Positions 7,513 to 16,614 of a stretch of DNA of 24,560 bases are shown here, in pieces. The translations under genes and the position numbers were made by a program. The notes below the pieces were generated by a model. The model saw only the letters and a list, made by a program, of their open reading frames with translations. It was not told where the DNA came from and did no database searches. The number at the start of each line of letters is the position of its first letter. Within the stretch, counting starts at the first letter, position 1. Source of the DNA: Thermoplasmata archaeon (GTDB taxonomy: Archaea > Thermoplasmatota > Thermoplasmata > Lutacidiplasmatales > UBA184); the NCBI GenBank assembly GCA_030043255.1, contig JASHYB010000085.1, forward strand, positions 1 through 24,560. Direction: 5' to 3'.

Positions 7513-8478
7513 CTAGCGCCGCGCCGCCCGGGGCGGCGCCGCGGCGACCGGGCGCATCCCCGGCACCGGGGTCAGCCAGCCGGCGTAGCGCGGGTCGGCG
7601 CCGACGGTCGCCTTGGCGAAGACCGCCATGATCGCCCGCGTGATCGGACCCGGCGTCTCGCCGCCGATCTTGTGCTGACCGACCTCGCGGAGCGGGGCGA
7701 GCTCGGCGTACGTGCCGCTGAAGAACGCCTCGTCCGCCGTGAGCAGCTCGTTCACCGAGACCAGCTTCGGCACCACCGAGAAGCCGAGGTCCGTGGCGAT
7801 GCGCATCACCGAGTCGCGCGTGATCCCGAGCAGGATGTCGGACTCCAGCCCCGGCGTGTACACTGTCCCGCCCCGGACGACGAACAGGTTCTCGCCGGTG
7901 CCCTCGGCGAGGTAGCCGTTGGCGTCCAGCAGGATCCCCTCGTCGTAGCCGTCGTGCTGCGCGTCCAAGCCGGCGAGGTAGCTGGCGAGGTAGTTCCCGC
8001 AGGCCTTCGCGTAGGACGGCATCGCGTCCGAGCGGGGCTTGCGGAACGGGGAGATCTTCGCGCGGACCCCCTTGTCCGAACCCTCCCCGAGGTACTTCCT
8101 CGCGGGGATCGAGGCGATCGCGAGGGAGACCTTGCCCTGGGAGTTCTTCACCCCGAGCGCCGGCTCGCCCCGGTAGACGAGCGGCCGCACGTACGCGGGC
8201 ACGATCCCGTTCGCGGCCACCGTCTCGACGATCGCCTTGGAGATCGCCGCCTCGTCCCAGGCGAGGGGCATGTGGTACAGGTGGGCCGAGGTGACCAGGC
8301 GCCGGACATGATCCGGGAGGCGGAAGACCGCCGTCCCGTCCTCGGTCGGATAGGCCCGGATCCCCTCGAAGACGCCGACCCCGTAGTGCAGCGTGTGGGC
8401 CAGCACGTGGACCTTCGCGTCCGCGAAGTCGACCAGGCGCCCGTCCATCCAGACCTTGCGTCCCTCCGCTGCCATCAT
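7513..8478 (-). CDS. ilvE: Branched-chain amino acid aminotransferase (PLP class IV)
   Basis: 321 residues, normal for the family. It catalyses the last step of Leu, Ile and Val synthesis, exchanging the amino group with glutamate in the cytoplasm. Diagnostic segments include HTLHYGVGVFEGIRAY (29-43), YVRPLVYRGEPALGV (96-110) and YAKACGNYLASYLA, with PLP lysine K158. LAEGTGENLFVV follows, with E192 to bind the pyridine nitrogen, then SGTYAELAPLREV. Two adjacent ATGs (8478, 8475) occur; the first is used. AGGAAG immediately precedes it, and no clear TATA box is visible. It lies 178 bases downstream of the kelch/PKD gene on the same strand. The final Pro/Ala/Arg-rich residues extend slightly past the usual end. 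Confidence 0.93.
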   Translation of the reverse strand: MMAAEGRKVWMDGRLVDFADAKVHVLAHTLHYGVGVFEGIRAYPTEDGTAVFRLPDHVRRLVTSAHLYHMPLAWDEAAISKAIVETVAANGIVPAYVRPLVYRGEPALGVKNSQGKVSLAIASIPARKYLGEGSDKGVRAKISPFRKPRSDAMPSYAKACGNYLASYLAGLDAQHDGYDEGILLDANGYLAEGTGENLFVVRGGTVYTPGLESDILLGITRDSVMRIATDLGFSVVPKLVSVNELLTADEAFFSGTYAELAPLREVGQHKIGGETPGPITRAIMAVFAKATVGADPRYAGWLTPVPGMRPVAAAPPRAARR

Positions 8479-8656
8479 CTTCCTGCGGCCGGCCGACACC
8501 CCTTCGCAACGACCATGGAGGCCGCGCTCAAAGCGGTATCCGGCGGGGCAACGGACGTACGCCTGCTCTCGAGCGCCGGGGCTGGACGATGCGTCTTCCG
8601 GAACGTGGTTTCGCTCGCCAGACGTCCACCTTGCTCCCGAGAGGGGGGTCGCCGGG

Positions 8657-11161
8657 TCAGCCGGGAGGCGCCTCCCCGCCGGGCGGCGGGGGCACGTCGG
8701 ACGGGCTCCCACCTTCCGGCGGGGGAGGCGGCGCCGCCGATCGACGGCGGCCCGACCGCGCCACGACGAGGTACGCCGCCAGCCCCGCCACGACCGCCGA
8801 CCCGCCAACGACCAGGTACAGGCCGGTCCCCTCGGTCAGCGTCCCGAGGAGGCTCTCCTTGCGCTTCTCCACCGTCACCGTGAGCTTCTTGGTCACGGTG
8901 GCCCCGGCCTCGTCCGAGACGGTCACCGAGACGGTGAACGTGCCAATCGCGCTGTAGGTGTGGCTGGGCGCGGCGTCCGAGGACTGACCCCCGTCGCCGA
9001 AGCTCCAGACGTAAGCGTAGTTGGGGGTCCCGTTGCGGACCGTGAGATTGAACGCGACCGCGCTGTCGACGGTCGGGGTCGTCGAGCTGGCGTGGATCGC
9101 GGAGGTGGCGAGCTGCGGGCGGATCACGACCTTGACCGAACCGGAGGCCTGGAAGCCGGCCGAGTCGGCGACCGTCAGGGTCACGGGGTAGGTTCCGGCC
9201 AGCGCGAAGGTGTGGTCGGCGTCCGCGGTGGCGGCCGTGCCACCGTCCCCGAACGTCCACAGATAGGCCGTGTAGACCCCCGAGCCGCCCCGGACGTCGC
9301 CGAGGAAGGCCACCGGCACGCCGGCGTCGGCCGGACCTCCCGTCGTCAGTACGCTCACGCCGAGCGACGGGTCGACGGTCACCGGGAGCGAGGCGTTGAC
9401 GACCGCTCCGAGACGGTCGGTCACGACCACCCAGGCGTCGAAGGTGCCCGTCGCGGCGTACGTGTGCGTGGGCGAGGCTTCGCTCGAGCCGCCCGAGCCG
9501 TCGCCGAAACCCCAGAGGTACGTGTACGGTGGGACCCCGTCCGCGGCGTTCGCCGTGAACGTCGAAGCGGTTCCGAGCTCGGTCGGGTTCCGGTCGGCCA
9601 CGGGGACGGCGGTCAGCGTCGCGTTGACCGGTAGCGAGAACTTGGCGCTGGTCGTGGCCACGCCAAAGAAGTCCTTCAGCGAGGCGGTCACCCCGTACGT
9701 GCCGGCCGCCGAATAGTGCGCCGTGAGCGTGAAGCGGATCGTGCTGGAGAAGTTGACCCCCGTCAAGTTCGTGACGTTGGAGTGGTCTCCGGTGTCCTGG
9801 AGAGTGGCGGTCATCGTGGGTCCGGAGCCGTTGCCCACGGTCCCGGTGGCCGTCAGGGTCACCGAGACCCCGACCTCCGCGGGGTCGGGGTTCGCCGAGA
9901 GGACGACGGGGGCGGGCGGGATCTCCAGGACCCAGGCATCGCCGCGGCAGTGAACACCCCCGACGCAATCCCCTTCGACCAGGAGCGGGGCGACGTCGCT
10001 GCTGTTGGAGGAGAGGGCCGAGCCGAAGCCGGCCCCCGGGAGCCGGTCGGAGGTCGTCTTCGCGGACAGCGGGAACCACTGCCCCGACGGGAGCAGCAGC
10101 GACGTGGCGTTCGAGCTTCCTCCGCCCGACAGGATCCCCCCTTCGAGGACGAGGTCGTGCAGCTGTCCGTCCCAGGTGGCGCCCCCCAGCGCCGCGCCCG
10201 GCGGATAGTAGGGCGTCGAGCAGGGGGTGGCGAACGTCGTGCAGCCGGCGGTCACCGAGCTGACGTTGGTCCAGGACCCGGTTCCGAGGCTCCAGGTCGC
10301 GTTCAGGATGGCTCCCGCCGAATCCTCTCCACCGAAGTAGACGAGCTCGGCTAGCGACGCGTCGAACGCCAGCGCGCCGCCGAAGCTGGGCGCCGGTGCT
10401 CCGGCGTACGACAGGCTGGAGGCGGCCGAGGTCCAGGTCGAGCCGGGCCCTGCCAGGAGGTAGGTCTGACCGACCAGCGCGCTGCGGCAGCTGACAACCG
10501 CCGACGAGCAGCCGTCGGTCTCCACCATCTCGTGCGTAGTTCCGTCGTAGGCCATCGAACCGAACGCGACGTCCGGCGAGCCCCCCACGCTCGCTGTGAG
10601 GTTGTGCCAACCGGTGCTGTTGAACAGCCAGGTGGAGTTGGTGACGGTCCCGCCCGACAGCTCACCGCCGGTGAGCAGGACGCCGGCCCAAAGTGGGTCC
10701 CAGGCCATCGAGGCTCCCTGTACCGAGGGCGGCAGCAGGCTGTCGCCCGGGAGCTCGCTCCAGGTTCCGGCGTCGTAGGTCCAGGTGCTGTTGGTCGGGC
10801 AGCTCGTGCCGCAGCCGCCGAACAAGAGCATCTCGCCCAGCAACGGGTCGAAGGCCAGGCTGGCGTTGGAGACGGCGGGGGCTCCTTCGGCGTTGATCGC
10901 CGCCGTCTGGTTCATCCAGGCCACGTTGACCGTCGCCGCGGACCCGGCCACCCCCGAGGCGGGGGCCGAACGGCCTGGCGAGAGGGCCGGCGCGGAGACC
11001 GCAGCCATGCTGGGAGAGCTTCTGATCGCCGCGACGTACAGTGGGCCGCCGGGGCCTGGGGCCCGCGGAGGTTCCGTCACCAACCCGAGCGCCGAGAGCG
11101 TGAGCAGCACCGCCGCGGCCACGCAGAGGGCCTCCTGTGCGCCGGTTTGCCTGCCTCGCAT
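8657..11161 (-). CDS. Kelch-propeller/PKD surface protein with C-terminal membrane anchor
   Basis: 834 residues from ATG 11161. Residues 10-28 are a hydrophobic signal or anchor. Next come six kelch-like blades (about 75-460) with motifs such as MLLFGG, VLLTGG, LVYFGG and LVLEGG, each followed by a strand with NSTW or NATW. A degenerate PKD-like domain follows, then three clear PKD domains with YLWGFGDG (548), YLWTFGDG (633) and YVWSFGDG (717), 84-85 residues apart. A transmembrane helix (780-801) precedes RSGRRR and a Pro-rich tail. Many N-x-S/T sequons suggest N-glycosylation. Known: PKD and kelch domains mediate binding in archaeal surface proteins. Inference: the body is outside and the basic tail is in the cytoplasm. 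The architecture matches the protein at 22042-24135. Confidence 0.9.
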   Translation of the reverse strand: MRGRQTGAQEALCVAAAVLLTLSALGLVTEPPRAPGPGGPLYVAAIRSSPSMAAVSAPALSPGRSAPASGVAGSAATVNVAWMNQTAAINAEGAPAVSNASLAFDPLLGEMLLFGGCGTSCPTNSTWTYDAGTWSELPGDSLLPPSVQGASMAWDPLWAGVLLTGGELSGGTVTNSTWLFNSTGWHNLTASVGGSPDVAFGSMAYDGTTHEMVETDGCSSAVVSCRSALVGQTYLLAGPGSTWTSAASSLSYAGAPAPSFGGALAFDASLAELVYFGGEDSAGAILNATWSLGTGSWTNVSSVTAGCTTFATPCSTPYYPPGAALGGATWDGQLHDLVLEGGILSGGGSSNATSLLLPSGQWFPLSAKTTSDRLPGAGFGSALSSNSSDVAPLLVEGDCVGGVHCRGDAWVLEIPPAPVVLSANPDPAEVGVSVTLTATGTVGNGSGPTMTATLQDTGDHSNVTNLTGVNFSSTIRFTLTAHYSAAGTYGVTASLKDFFGVATTSAKFSLPVNATLTAVPVADRNPTELGTASTFTANAADGVPPYTYLWGFGDGSGGSSEASPTHTYAATGTFDAWVVVTDRLGAVVNASLPVTVDPSLGVSVLTTGGPADAGVPVAFLGDVRGGSGVYTAYLWTFGDGGTAATADADHTFALAGTYPVTLTVADSAGFQASGSVKVVIRPQLATSAIHASSTTPTVDSAVAFNLTVRNGTPNYAYVWSFGDGGQSSDAAPSHTYSAIGTFTVSVTVSDEAGATVTKKLTVTVEKRKESLLGTLTEGTGLYLVVGGSAVVAGLAAYLVVARSGRRRSAAPPPPPEGGSPSDVPPPPGGEAPPG

Positions 11162-11463
11162 CCCCCGGCCCTTGTGGAGCCGATGTGCGGTGATAACGTC
11201 CGTCCCGTTTTGGGCCTCGGGACCGTGACGGACGACAGGCCCGAAGCTGCGGACGCCGGCGACACCCCCGAGGGCCCCCGGTTCCGATCTGCCCCGCGTA
11301 CCGGGATACCCCATGTTCGAGTTCCTCGGGTCCGCCGCCCTGGCAGAGAAGCACCCGTACCGCCCGCGCGGAGGGAACCGGATCCCGGGGCCCCGCAGTC
11401 CGGGGCGGGACGCCGGCCGACCCCGTTGGAAATGTTATGCGAAGTTGAGCGCTCCCGCGGCCG
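11162..11463. other. Divergent intergenic region between two surface-protein genes
   Basis: 302 bases with two promoter elements. GATAAC at 11192-11197 (GTTATC on the minus strand) is 31-36 bases from the kelch/PKD ATG at 11161. GTTATG at 11434-11439 is 25-30 bases from the plus-strand GTG at 11464. An 80-codon frame from GTG 11225 ends with a GTGA overlap on the next gene, but it is Pro/Arg-rich and runs through the promoter, so it is not called. Nothing else is recognised. Confidence 0.5.
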
Positions 11464-14400
11464 GTGACGAGCGGCTCGGTTCTGCGCGTTGCACTGCTGG
11501 TGGTGCCGGTCGTCCTGCTGGTTTCGGTTCCGAGTGCCGTGGTCACGTGGATTGGGCCACAGTCCACCGCGGAGCTTCAAACCGGGACGACGGCAGCGCC
11601 CGGAACGCCTCAGGCCCCTGAGCCGCCGGCCGCCGTGGCTGCCCCGATGCCTCCCCCCGACTCGTTGATCCACGCCCTCGCGAACGGCACCGATGCCGGC
11701 CAGAACGTGACCACCCTCTCCTTCCTCAACGACTCGGTCCAACCCGGTCCGTTCGCCCCGAGTCAGCAGATCAGCGTGAGCGCGGTGGCCTTCGACCCGA
11801 CGCTCGACCAGATCTACGTCGCGGGCGGGGCGCCGCAGTCCGTCAACGACTCGGCTCTGCCGCCTTTCCTGTCGGTCGTCGATCCTACCACCGACGAGGT
11901 CGTGGGGTCGATCGACGTCCCCGGCTGCCCGAGCCTATCGCACACCGGGCTGGTCTTCGACGCGGTAACCGGAGCGCTCGTCGACCTCTGCGGGTCCGGC
12001 GCCGCCATCGTCGTCGACCCGAGCACCGGCACCGTGCTGGGAAACCTCGCGTACGGAGGCTACTCCGTCGGACCGAACTGCGCGGGACTCTCCCCGTCCG
12101 CGCTGTCCTTGGCGGCAGCTCCTAACTTGGGCGAGCTGCTGGTGCTGGTCGACGATTGTTTCAGCCCGGCGAACGCCTCGCAGCCGGCCGAGGTCGACCT
12201 TTCGTTGACGGTCCTGAGCGAGCAGAACTACTCGGTCCTCCAGAACGTCTCGTTGGGCCCGACCGAGGAATCCCCGATCGAGCAGTTCGAGGGGACCGAA
12301 CCGATGGCGTACGACCCCGCGTCGAGCCAGCTCTACGTCGACTGGAACCTCTCGGCGAACGGCACCCAGGCGGTCCGGGACGTCAACGTGAGCACCGGCA
12401 CCGTGGTTCGCACCCTGTATCTGCCGTTGCTGGCGCCGGCCCTCCCGATGCTCCCCCTCACCTTCCTGCCCACCCCGGGCCTTCTTGTTACCGAAGGTCT
12501 CGTCACCGTAGGTTCCGGCTTCGCGAGCGCCATCTACACGATCAACCCGACGAGTGGCCGCCTGGCTCCGGCGATCTACCTGGGGGGCTACACGAGCTGC
12601 ACCCCGGGGCTTTCGCTAGAGGACTGCGGCTACGACGTCATCCCTTCCTGGCTCACCCCGGACGGAGGCGCTGACCTCGCGATCGCGGCGACCGACATCG
12701 GCGACCATGCCTTCACCTTGGTTTACAACCTGAGCGACGACGCTCGCGTCGCGAACGTCAGCACCGGTCCCGCGGGCCTGGGGGTCTACGACCCGCTGGC
12801 CCGCGTCTTCTTCCTCCCCGACCCGAACGACGATCGCTTGGTCGAGTTCGGGGATCCGACCGGTGAGGCCGTAGCCTCTGTCCCGCTGGGGATGATCGCT
12901 CTCGCCGAGGTCACCGACCCGTTCTCCGGCGCGACCTACGTCGCGGCGGGGAGCGAGTGCGGATTCGACTTTCTTCCCGGCCCCTGCCAGAACGAGTCGA
13001 TCTACGTGATCCCCCCGGGGGGAACGGCTGCCACTTTCAGTTGGCCCGTCACCGCCGGTCTGGTCGGCGCGATGACCTTTGACGCGGCCGACCAGCGCTT
13101 GTTCGTGCTCACCGAGTGTGTCGCGACCGTTCCGGGAGGGACCCTGCCGTGCCTCGGCGCTACCGGAGAGTCGGCCCTGACGGCCTATTCGCCGAGCGGC
13201 CAGTGGCTTGACGAGACCCTGCTGACCGACCAGTTTCAGATCTGGGTCCACGAGCCGATGATCGTCGATCCCGTCTCCGGCGGCCTGCTCGCCCTCACCC
13301 CGGCGGGAAGCTCGGGCGATGCGCTGACGGTCTTCGACCCGAACACGACCGCCGTCGAAGGAACGGTCACCCTGCCTCACGATTCATCAAACGGCGCGCT
13401 GGCGGCCGACGTCCACGACGGACTCGTGCTGGGCTCGACGCTCTGCCTGCTCACCGGGAAACCCACCGAATTCGCCGATTGCCTCTGGGCGCTGAACGCC
13501 TCCAGCTTTGATGTGGAGTGGAACCTGACCTTGCCGGTCACCGGGTCGACCAGCGATCCGGCCCTGGCGTACGACGCCTCGAACGACACGCTCCTGCTCG
13601 GGAACTCGACCGGCGTCGTGAGTATCGATCCCGCGACCGGAGCCGTCGTCGGGCAGCACCCGTTCGCGGCGGGGGCCTCGGACCTGGCGCTGGACGGGTC
13701 CGACGGCGTTCTCTACGTGGTCAACGGGTACAACCTTACCGAGCTCAACGCTTCCACGGGTGAGCCGTTGCTGCGGACCTCGCTGGCCTCCGAGGCGGAT
13801 TCGCAGCTGGCGGTCGATCCCATCAACGGAGCGGTCGTCGTGCTCGAGCCCTTCGCGGGAAGTGTCCTGTTGGTGAAGGGCACGGGGGCGGCGGCGTATC
13901 CCGTGCAGTTCCCCGAGACCGGCGTGCCGGCCGGCGCCTCTTGGACGGTGACGCTCGGCGCCGTCTCGCAGACCTCGACCGGTCCCGTGGGGTTCTTCGT
14001 CCCCAACGGGACGTACAGCTACGCGATCACGGCTCCCGCCGGCTACACGCAAACCTCGTTGCCACCGCAGGGGAACCTGACGGTGGCCGGCGCGGGACAG
14101 AGCGAGCCCACCGCGGCGTTCCAGCCCCCGACGTACGCCATTGCGTTCACCGTCATCGGGCAGCCTGCCGGCGCCGAGTTCAACGTCACGCTCGAGCAGA
14201 CCGGCGGGATCCCCTTCGCCCTGACCTGCACACCCTGCAACCCCGGGAGCCTCTACGGTGGCGGCGTCACGTTCGAGGGACCGAACGGCACGTATCGGTA
14301 CTTCCTGAGCGGCCAGCCGGCCGGCTGGCAGTTCGACGTCCTCAGCCCCTCCGGCCAGTCCCAGGCTGGGACGTTCACGGTGAGCGGCGGGGCCCCCTAC

Positions 14401-15141
14401 GGGGCACTCGTCGAGTTCCGGATGGTGCCGGGCCGAACGCCGGGGCTCACCCTGCACGCGCGCGGGTTGCCGTCCGGAGTTCGCTGGTGCGCTGCCCTTG
14501 CCGCCGTGCTGACCGCCTGCTCCACGTCGGCCTCCCTGCGCTTCGGGGACCTCACCCCGGGAGACTACACCTACTCGCTCTCGGCCCCGGCGGGCTACTC
14601 GATCGCGAAGGGCGCCGCCGGGACCGTCAACCTCTCCTCCCGCAACCTGAGCCTGACCGGCACCTTCCGTCCGGTCCTGTACCCGGTCTCGCTGTCCGAG
14701 ATCGGCCTGCTGCCGAAGACCTCGTGGAAGGTCGTGGTGGACGGCAAAGTGCTGTCCGGCCGCCGCACGACCTTCACCCTCGAGCTGCCCAACGGGAGCT
14801 ATGCCTACGCTTCCTCCCCGCCTCGAACCTACTCCGGCGGCGCGGTCGGGGAGCTGGTGGTGAACGGCTCGGCGGTCGTCCAGTTGGTGGGCTTCGCTCG
14901 TGTCACCTACAACGTGACGCTCGACGAGTCGGGCCTCCCGGCGTACACCACTTGGACCGTCACCGTCGCCGGCACGTCGTACTCCTCGTATTCCTCGGCG
15001 CTGTCGCTCAACCTCACGAACGGCACTTTCCGTGTCCGAGTCGAGCGCGTTGCCGGCTACGTAGCCGAGGTCCTGCCGAATCCGTTCACGGTGAACGGTG
15101 CGGCTACATCGCTCACCATCGAGTTCCGCCCCAAAGGCTGA
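11464..15141 (+). CDS. Secreted beta-propeller protein with five C-terminal repeats
   Basis: 1225 residues. GTG 11464 follows GTTATG at 11434-11439, as expected for a leaderless start. Residues 7-27 are a signal peptide or N-terminal anchor. Residues of about 95-800 are built from YVTN/NHL-like propeller repeats with recurring V/I-x-F/Y-D-P/A and L-Y-V motifs (for example AFDPTLDQIYVAGG, AYDPASSQLYVDWN, TFDAADQRLFVLTE). Residues 812-1225 are five tandem beta-sandwich-like repeats of about 75-100 residues, each with a GLP-SWxVT opening and NGTY-YAI centre. These resemble modules found behind thermopsin domains, including the protein at 17324. There is no C-terminal membrane helix. Cys pairs and many sequons fit an extracellular location. 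The ligand is unknown. Confidence 0.9.
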   Translation: MTSGSVLRVALLVVPVVLLVSVPSAVVTWIGPQSTAELQTGTTAAPGTPQAPEPPAAVAAPMPPPDSLIHALANGTDAGQNVTTLSFLNDSVQPGPFAPSQQISVSAVAFDPTLDQIYVAGGAPQSVNDSALPPFLSVVDPTTDEVVGSIDVPGCPSLSHTGLVFDAVTGALVDLCGSGAAIVVDPSTGTVLGNLAYGGYSVGPNCAGLSPSALSLAAAPNLGELLVLVDDCFSPANASQPAEVDLSLTVLSEQNYSVLQNVSLGPTEESPIEQFEGTEPMAYDPASSQLYVDWNLSANGTQAVRDVNVSTGTVVRTLYLPLLAPALPMLPLTFLPTPGLLVTEGLVTVGSGFASAIYTINPTSGRLAPAIYLGGYTSCTPGLSLEDCGYDVIPSWLTPDGGADLAIAATDIGDHAFTLVYNLSDDARVANVSTGPAGLGVYDPLARVFFLPDPNDDRLVEFGDPTGEAVASVPLGMIALAEVTDPFSGATYVAAGSECGFDFLPGPCQNESIYVIPPGGTAATFSWPVTAGLVGAMTFDAADQRLFVLTECVATVPGGTLPCLGATGESALTAYSPSGQWLDETLLTDQFQIWVHEPMIVDPVSGGLLALTPAGSSGDALTVFDPNTTAVEGTVTLPHDSSNGALAADVHDGLVLGSTLCLLTGKPTEFADCLWALNASSFDVEWNLTLPVTGSTSDPALAYDASNDTLLLGNSTGVVSIDPATGAVVGQHPFAAGASDLALDGSDGVLYVVNGYNLTELNASTGEPLLRTSLASEADSQLAVDPINGAVVVLEPFAGSVLLVKGTGAAAYPVQFPETGVPAGASWTVTLGAVSQTSTGPVGFFVPNGTYSYAITAPAGYTQTSLPPQGNLTVAGAGQSEPTAAFQPPTYAIAFTVIGQPAGAEFNVTLEQTGGIPFALTCTPCNPGSLYGGGVTFEGPNGTYRYFLSGQPAGWQFDVLSPSGQSQAGTFTVSGGAPYGALVEFRMVPGRTPGLTLHARGLPSGVRWCAALAAVLTACSTSASLRFGDLTPGDYTYSLSAPAGYSIAKGAAGTVNLSSRNLSLTGTFRPVLYPVSLSEIGLLPKTSWKVVVDGKVLSGRRTTFTLELPNGSYAYASSPPRTYSGGAVGELVVNGSAVVQLVGFARVTYNVTLDESGLPAYTTWTVTVAGTSYSSYSSALSLNLTNGTFRVRVERVAGYVAEVLPNPFTVNGAATSLTIEFRPKG
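13897..15138 (+). repeat. Five tandem protein repeats coded within the propeller gene
   Basis: Repeat starts are at 13897, 14131, 14428, 14677 and 14905 (residues 812, 890, 989, 1072 and 1148). Each begins with a beta strand of the form Y-x-V-x-F/L, followed by G-L/V-P-x-G/T-x-x-W-x-V, a central L-x-N-G-T/S-Y/F, and a closing T/L-x-V-x-G-x-x. Repeats 2 and 3 have Cys-rich insertions (CTPC; C-x11-C). The repeats are diverged at the sequence level, so they are old duplications. Confidence 0.75.
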
Positions 15142-16002
15142 CCGATCCGCGGGGTGGACCGACCCTCTCAGCGCATGCCCTGCGCTGGACCGCTCAGGAG
15201 AACCGCGGTGGCCGATCCGGTTTTCTGCCGACGGTTCGACCGGTCCGGGTGCGGCATGCGAGCCGGGTTCAGGGCCTTTGCGCATATGCATATGCATCTG
15301 TACACCGGCCGAACGTCCGGCCCTTCCGGAGGGCCTGTCCCACGACGGACACCACCGATCGAATCGCCCGCCGTCCGCAGTTTGTCGGGTGGTCCGGTCG
15401 TCGGGAAGTTCTACCCGCATCCGTTCTACGGTGCGGTGCCTCGGGAACGACCCTTCCGTAGCCACGATTCGGCCCGGCTGCAGCCGAGCGGTCGGGGTGA
15501 CAGACCCAAAGCCCGGGCCGAAGCGGCTCTGTGAGGGCCCCGACCAGGACCTGATCGGCTCAGCGAAGTGCTGACCGTCCGAGACGGCGGAGCGACTCGA
15601 TGTTCCTCCGCGGGCCGGTGAACCGGTCGGAGGGACTGGTGGGCGCTCGGGCAGGGATCGCCTGAAGCAGGCGGCAGTCATCCCGGCCTTCAAAAGTGGT
15701 CAGGGTGCTAGGGAAGGAAGACACAATCACCTATGACACGCTATTGGCATGTCTACGCCACGAAGGTTGTACAACTTCCCCCGCGGTGCGCCCGACTCGT
15801 AACGTGGCGGCAGTGGCCGATCGCAGTCCGATGTCGACGAGGGTGCCGACTTAGGGGGGAAGATCCACGGGCCAGGATGCGTGGTATAACTCCAGTTATA
15901 CTGCTTCTCGAGAGAGAGTTCGAGCCCGCGAACCCCCCCTGGAAGGGCAGTGGAGCCCGAGAGCGGGCCGTCCAACCTTCCGTAGACGATTCTGAGGACC
16001 GT
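15142..16002. other. Long non-coding stretch with short palindromes
   Basis: 861 bases. All long frames here are Pro/Arg-rich shadows with no recognisable family. Visible structure: the alternating motif GCATATGCATATGCAT (15282-15297), a 10-base palindrome GTTGTACAAC (15766-15775), and a perfect inverted repeat GTATAAC-TCCA-GTTATAC (15884-15901). Codons that are rare in the neighbouring genes (AGA, AGG, ATA, GTA) occur in the readable frames, unlike the flanking genes. It may hold degraded genes or a long regulatory leader for the gene at 16003. Confidence 0.5.
15884..15901. promoter_or_regulatory. Perfect inverted repeat containing TATA-like sequence
   Basis: GTATAAC (15884-15890), a 4-base spacer and GTTATAC (15895-15901) form a perfect 7-base inverted repeat. 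Each arm contains a TATA-like core, so the site could be a promoter bound by a dimeric regulator. No start codon lies 25-30 bases further on. If it serves the gene at 16003, that transcript has a leader of about 70-80 bases. Confidence 0.45.
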
Positions 16003-16527
16003 ATGTTGCGTATGAAGCGTGTCGTAAGTACCGGAAACCAGACAATCCCGTCACGTTCGCAAGAAAGGGGTTGGGTCCGGGGATCGAGATTGCCCCAGCC
16101 GCCTCCGGGGCCGCTGAACGCTCAAGTCTCTGCGGAGGACTCTCGGAGGCTGGTGCGCACCGTGGGCGCAACACCCGGCGAGGAGCTCACCAGCTACCTT
16201 GACGAGACGGATCGAGAGTGGTGGGCGGAGGAGGAGGATCCCCAACGACGTCGGGTGGGGCTCGCTCTTGAAGCCCTGGCCTCGCAGCTGCGGCGTCTCG
16301 AGATGCTCGTCGTGGCCTACGGCGCAACGGACCTGGTCCTCCTGCTCAGCCCCTGGCACAGGCTAGGACCGGCGGTGGCGGCGGGAGTTCGCGCCGGGTC
16401 CCTCTACGGGATCGCCGCCTTCAGCCTCGTCGTGGCGGTCCAGGGCGGCCTGGTCGTCCGTGACTATCGCCGGTCCCGCCGAGAACGCAGGCTCTGGGAG
16501 TCGGAACACCCCGGAAGCCGACTCTAG
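16003..16527 (+). CDS. Hypothetical membrane protein with two C-terminal helices
   Basis: 174 residues from ATG 16003, chosen because GAGGA precedes it by 4 bases and the in-frame codons further upstream look non-coding (the frame stays open back to 15733). Starts at 16012 or at a later GTG are possible. The N-terminal half is polar, with an acidic segment (EELTSYLDETDREWWAEEEDP, about 60-80). A short amphipathic helix leads into two membrane helices at about 99-117 and 132-152, and the end is strongly basic (RDYRRSRRERR). Charge distribution suggests both ends face the cytoplasm. No family recognised. It is convergent with vapC, 87 bases away. Confidence 0.6.
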   Translation: MLRMKRVVSTGNQTIPSRSQERGWVRGSRLPQPPPGPLNAQVSAEDSRRLVRTVGATPGEELTSYLDETDREWWAEEEDPQRRRVGLALEALASQLRRLEMLVVAYGATDLVLLLSPWHRLGPAVAAGVRAGSLYGIAAFSLVVAVQGGLVVRDYRRSRRERRLWESEHPGSRL

Positions 16528-16614
16528 CCGGTTGGCGCGAGCGGGGGCCGCCCGCGCATCGATGTCATGGATGTCTGTAACATCGTAGAAGCGTAACTAG
16601 CACGATTTAGTATC

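Noticed and set aside
11225..11467. 80-codon plus-strand frame from GTG 11225 whose TGA overlaps the propeller gene's GTG (GTGA).
   Set aside because: The overlap looks attractive, but the product is Pro/Arg-rich with no pattern, and the frame runs through the GTTATG promoter box of the next gene, whose leaderless spacing is good.
15282..15297. GCATATGCATATGCAT considered as a CRISPR or satellite repeat.
   Set aside because: It is a single short overlapping duplication without spacers or further copies in tandem.
13387..15693. Long minus-strand frame (768 aa) opposite the propeller gene, and similar long antisense frames opposite the thermopsin gene.
   Set aside because: High GC content leaves antisense frames open. 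The products are Arg/Gly/Pro-rich and lack domains, while the plus-strand proteins have signal peptides and clear repeats.
15905..15945. T-loop-like GAGTTCGAGCCC suggesting a tRNA end.
   Set aside because: The flanking bases do not pair into a T-stem, and no acceptor or anticodon arm can be drawn.
15733..16002. Upstream extension of the two-helix membrane protein to ATG 15733.
   Set aside because: Codon use is irregular (AGA, AGG, ATA, GTA) and the inverted repeat lies inside it. ATG 16003 has a GAGGA site.
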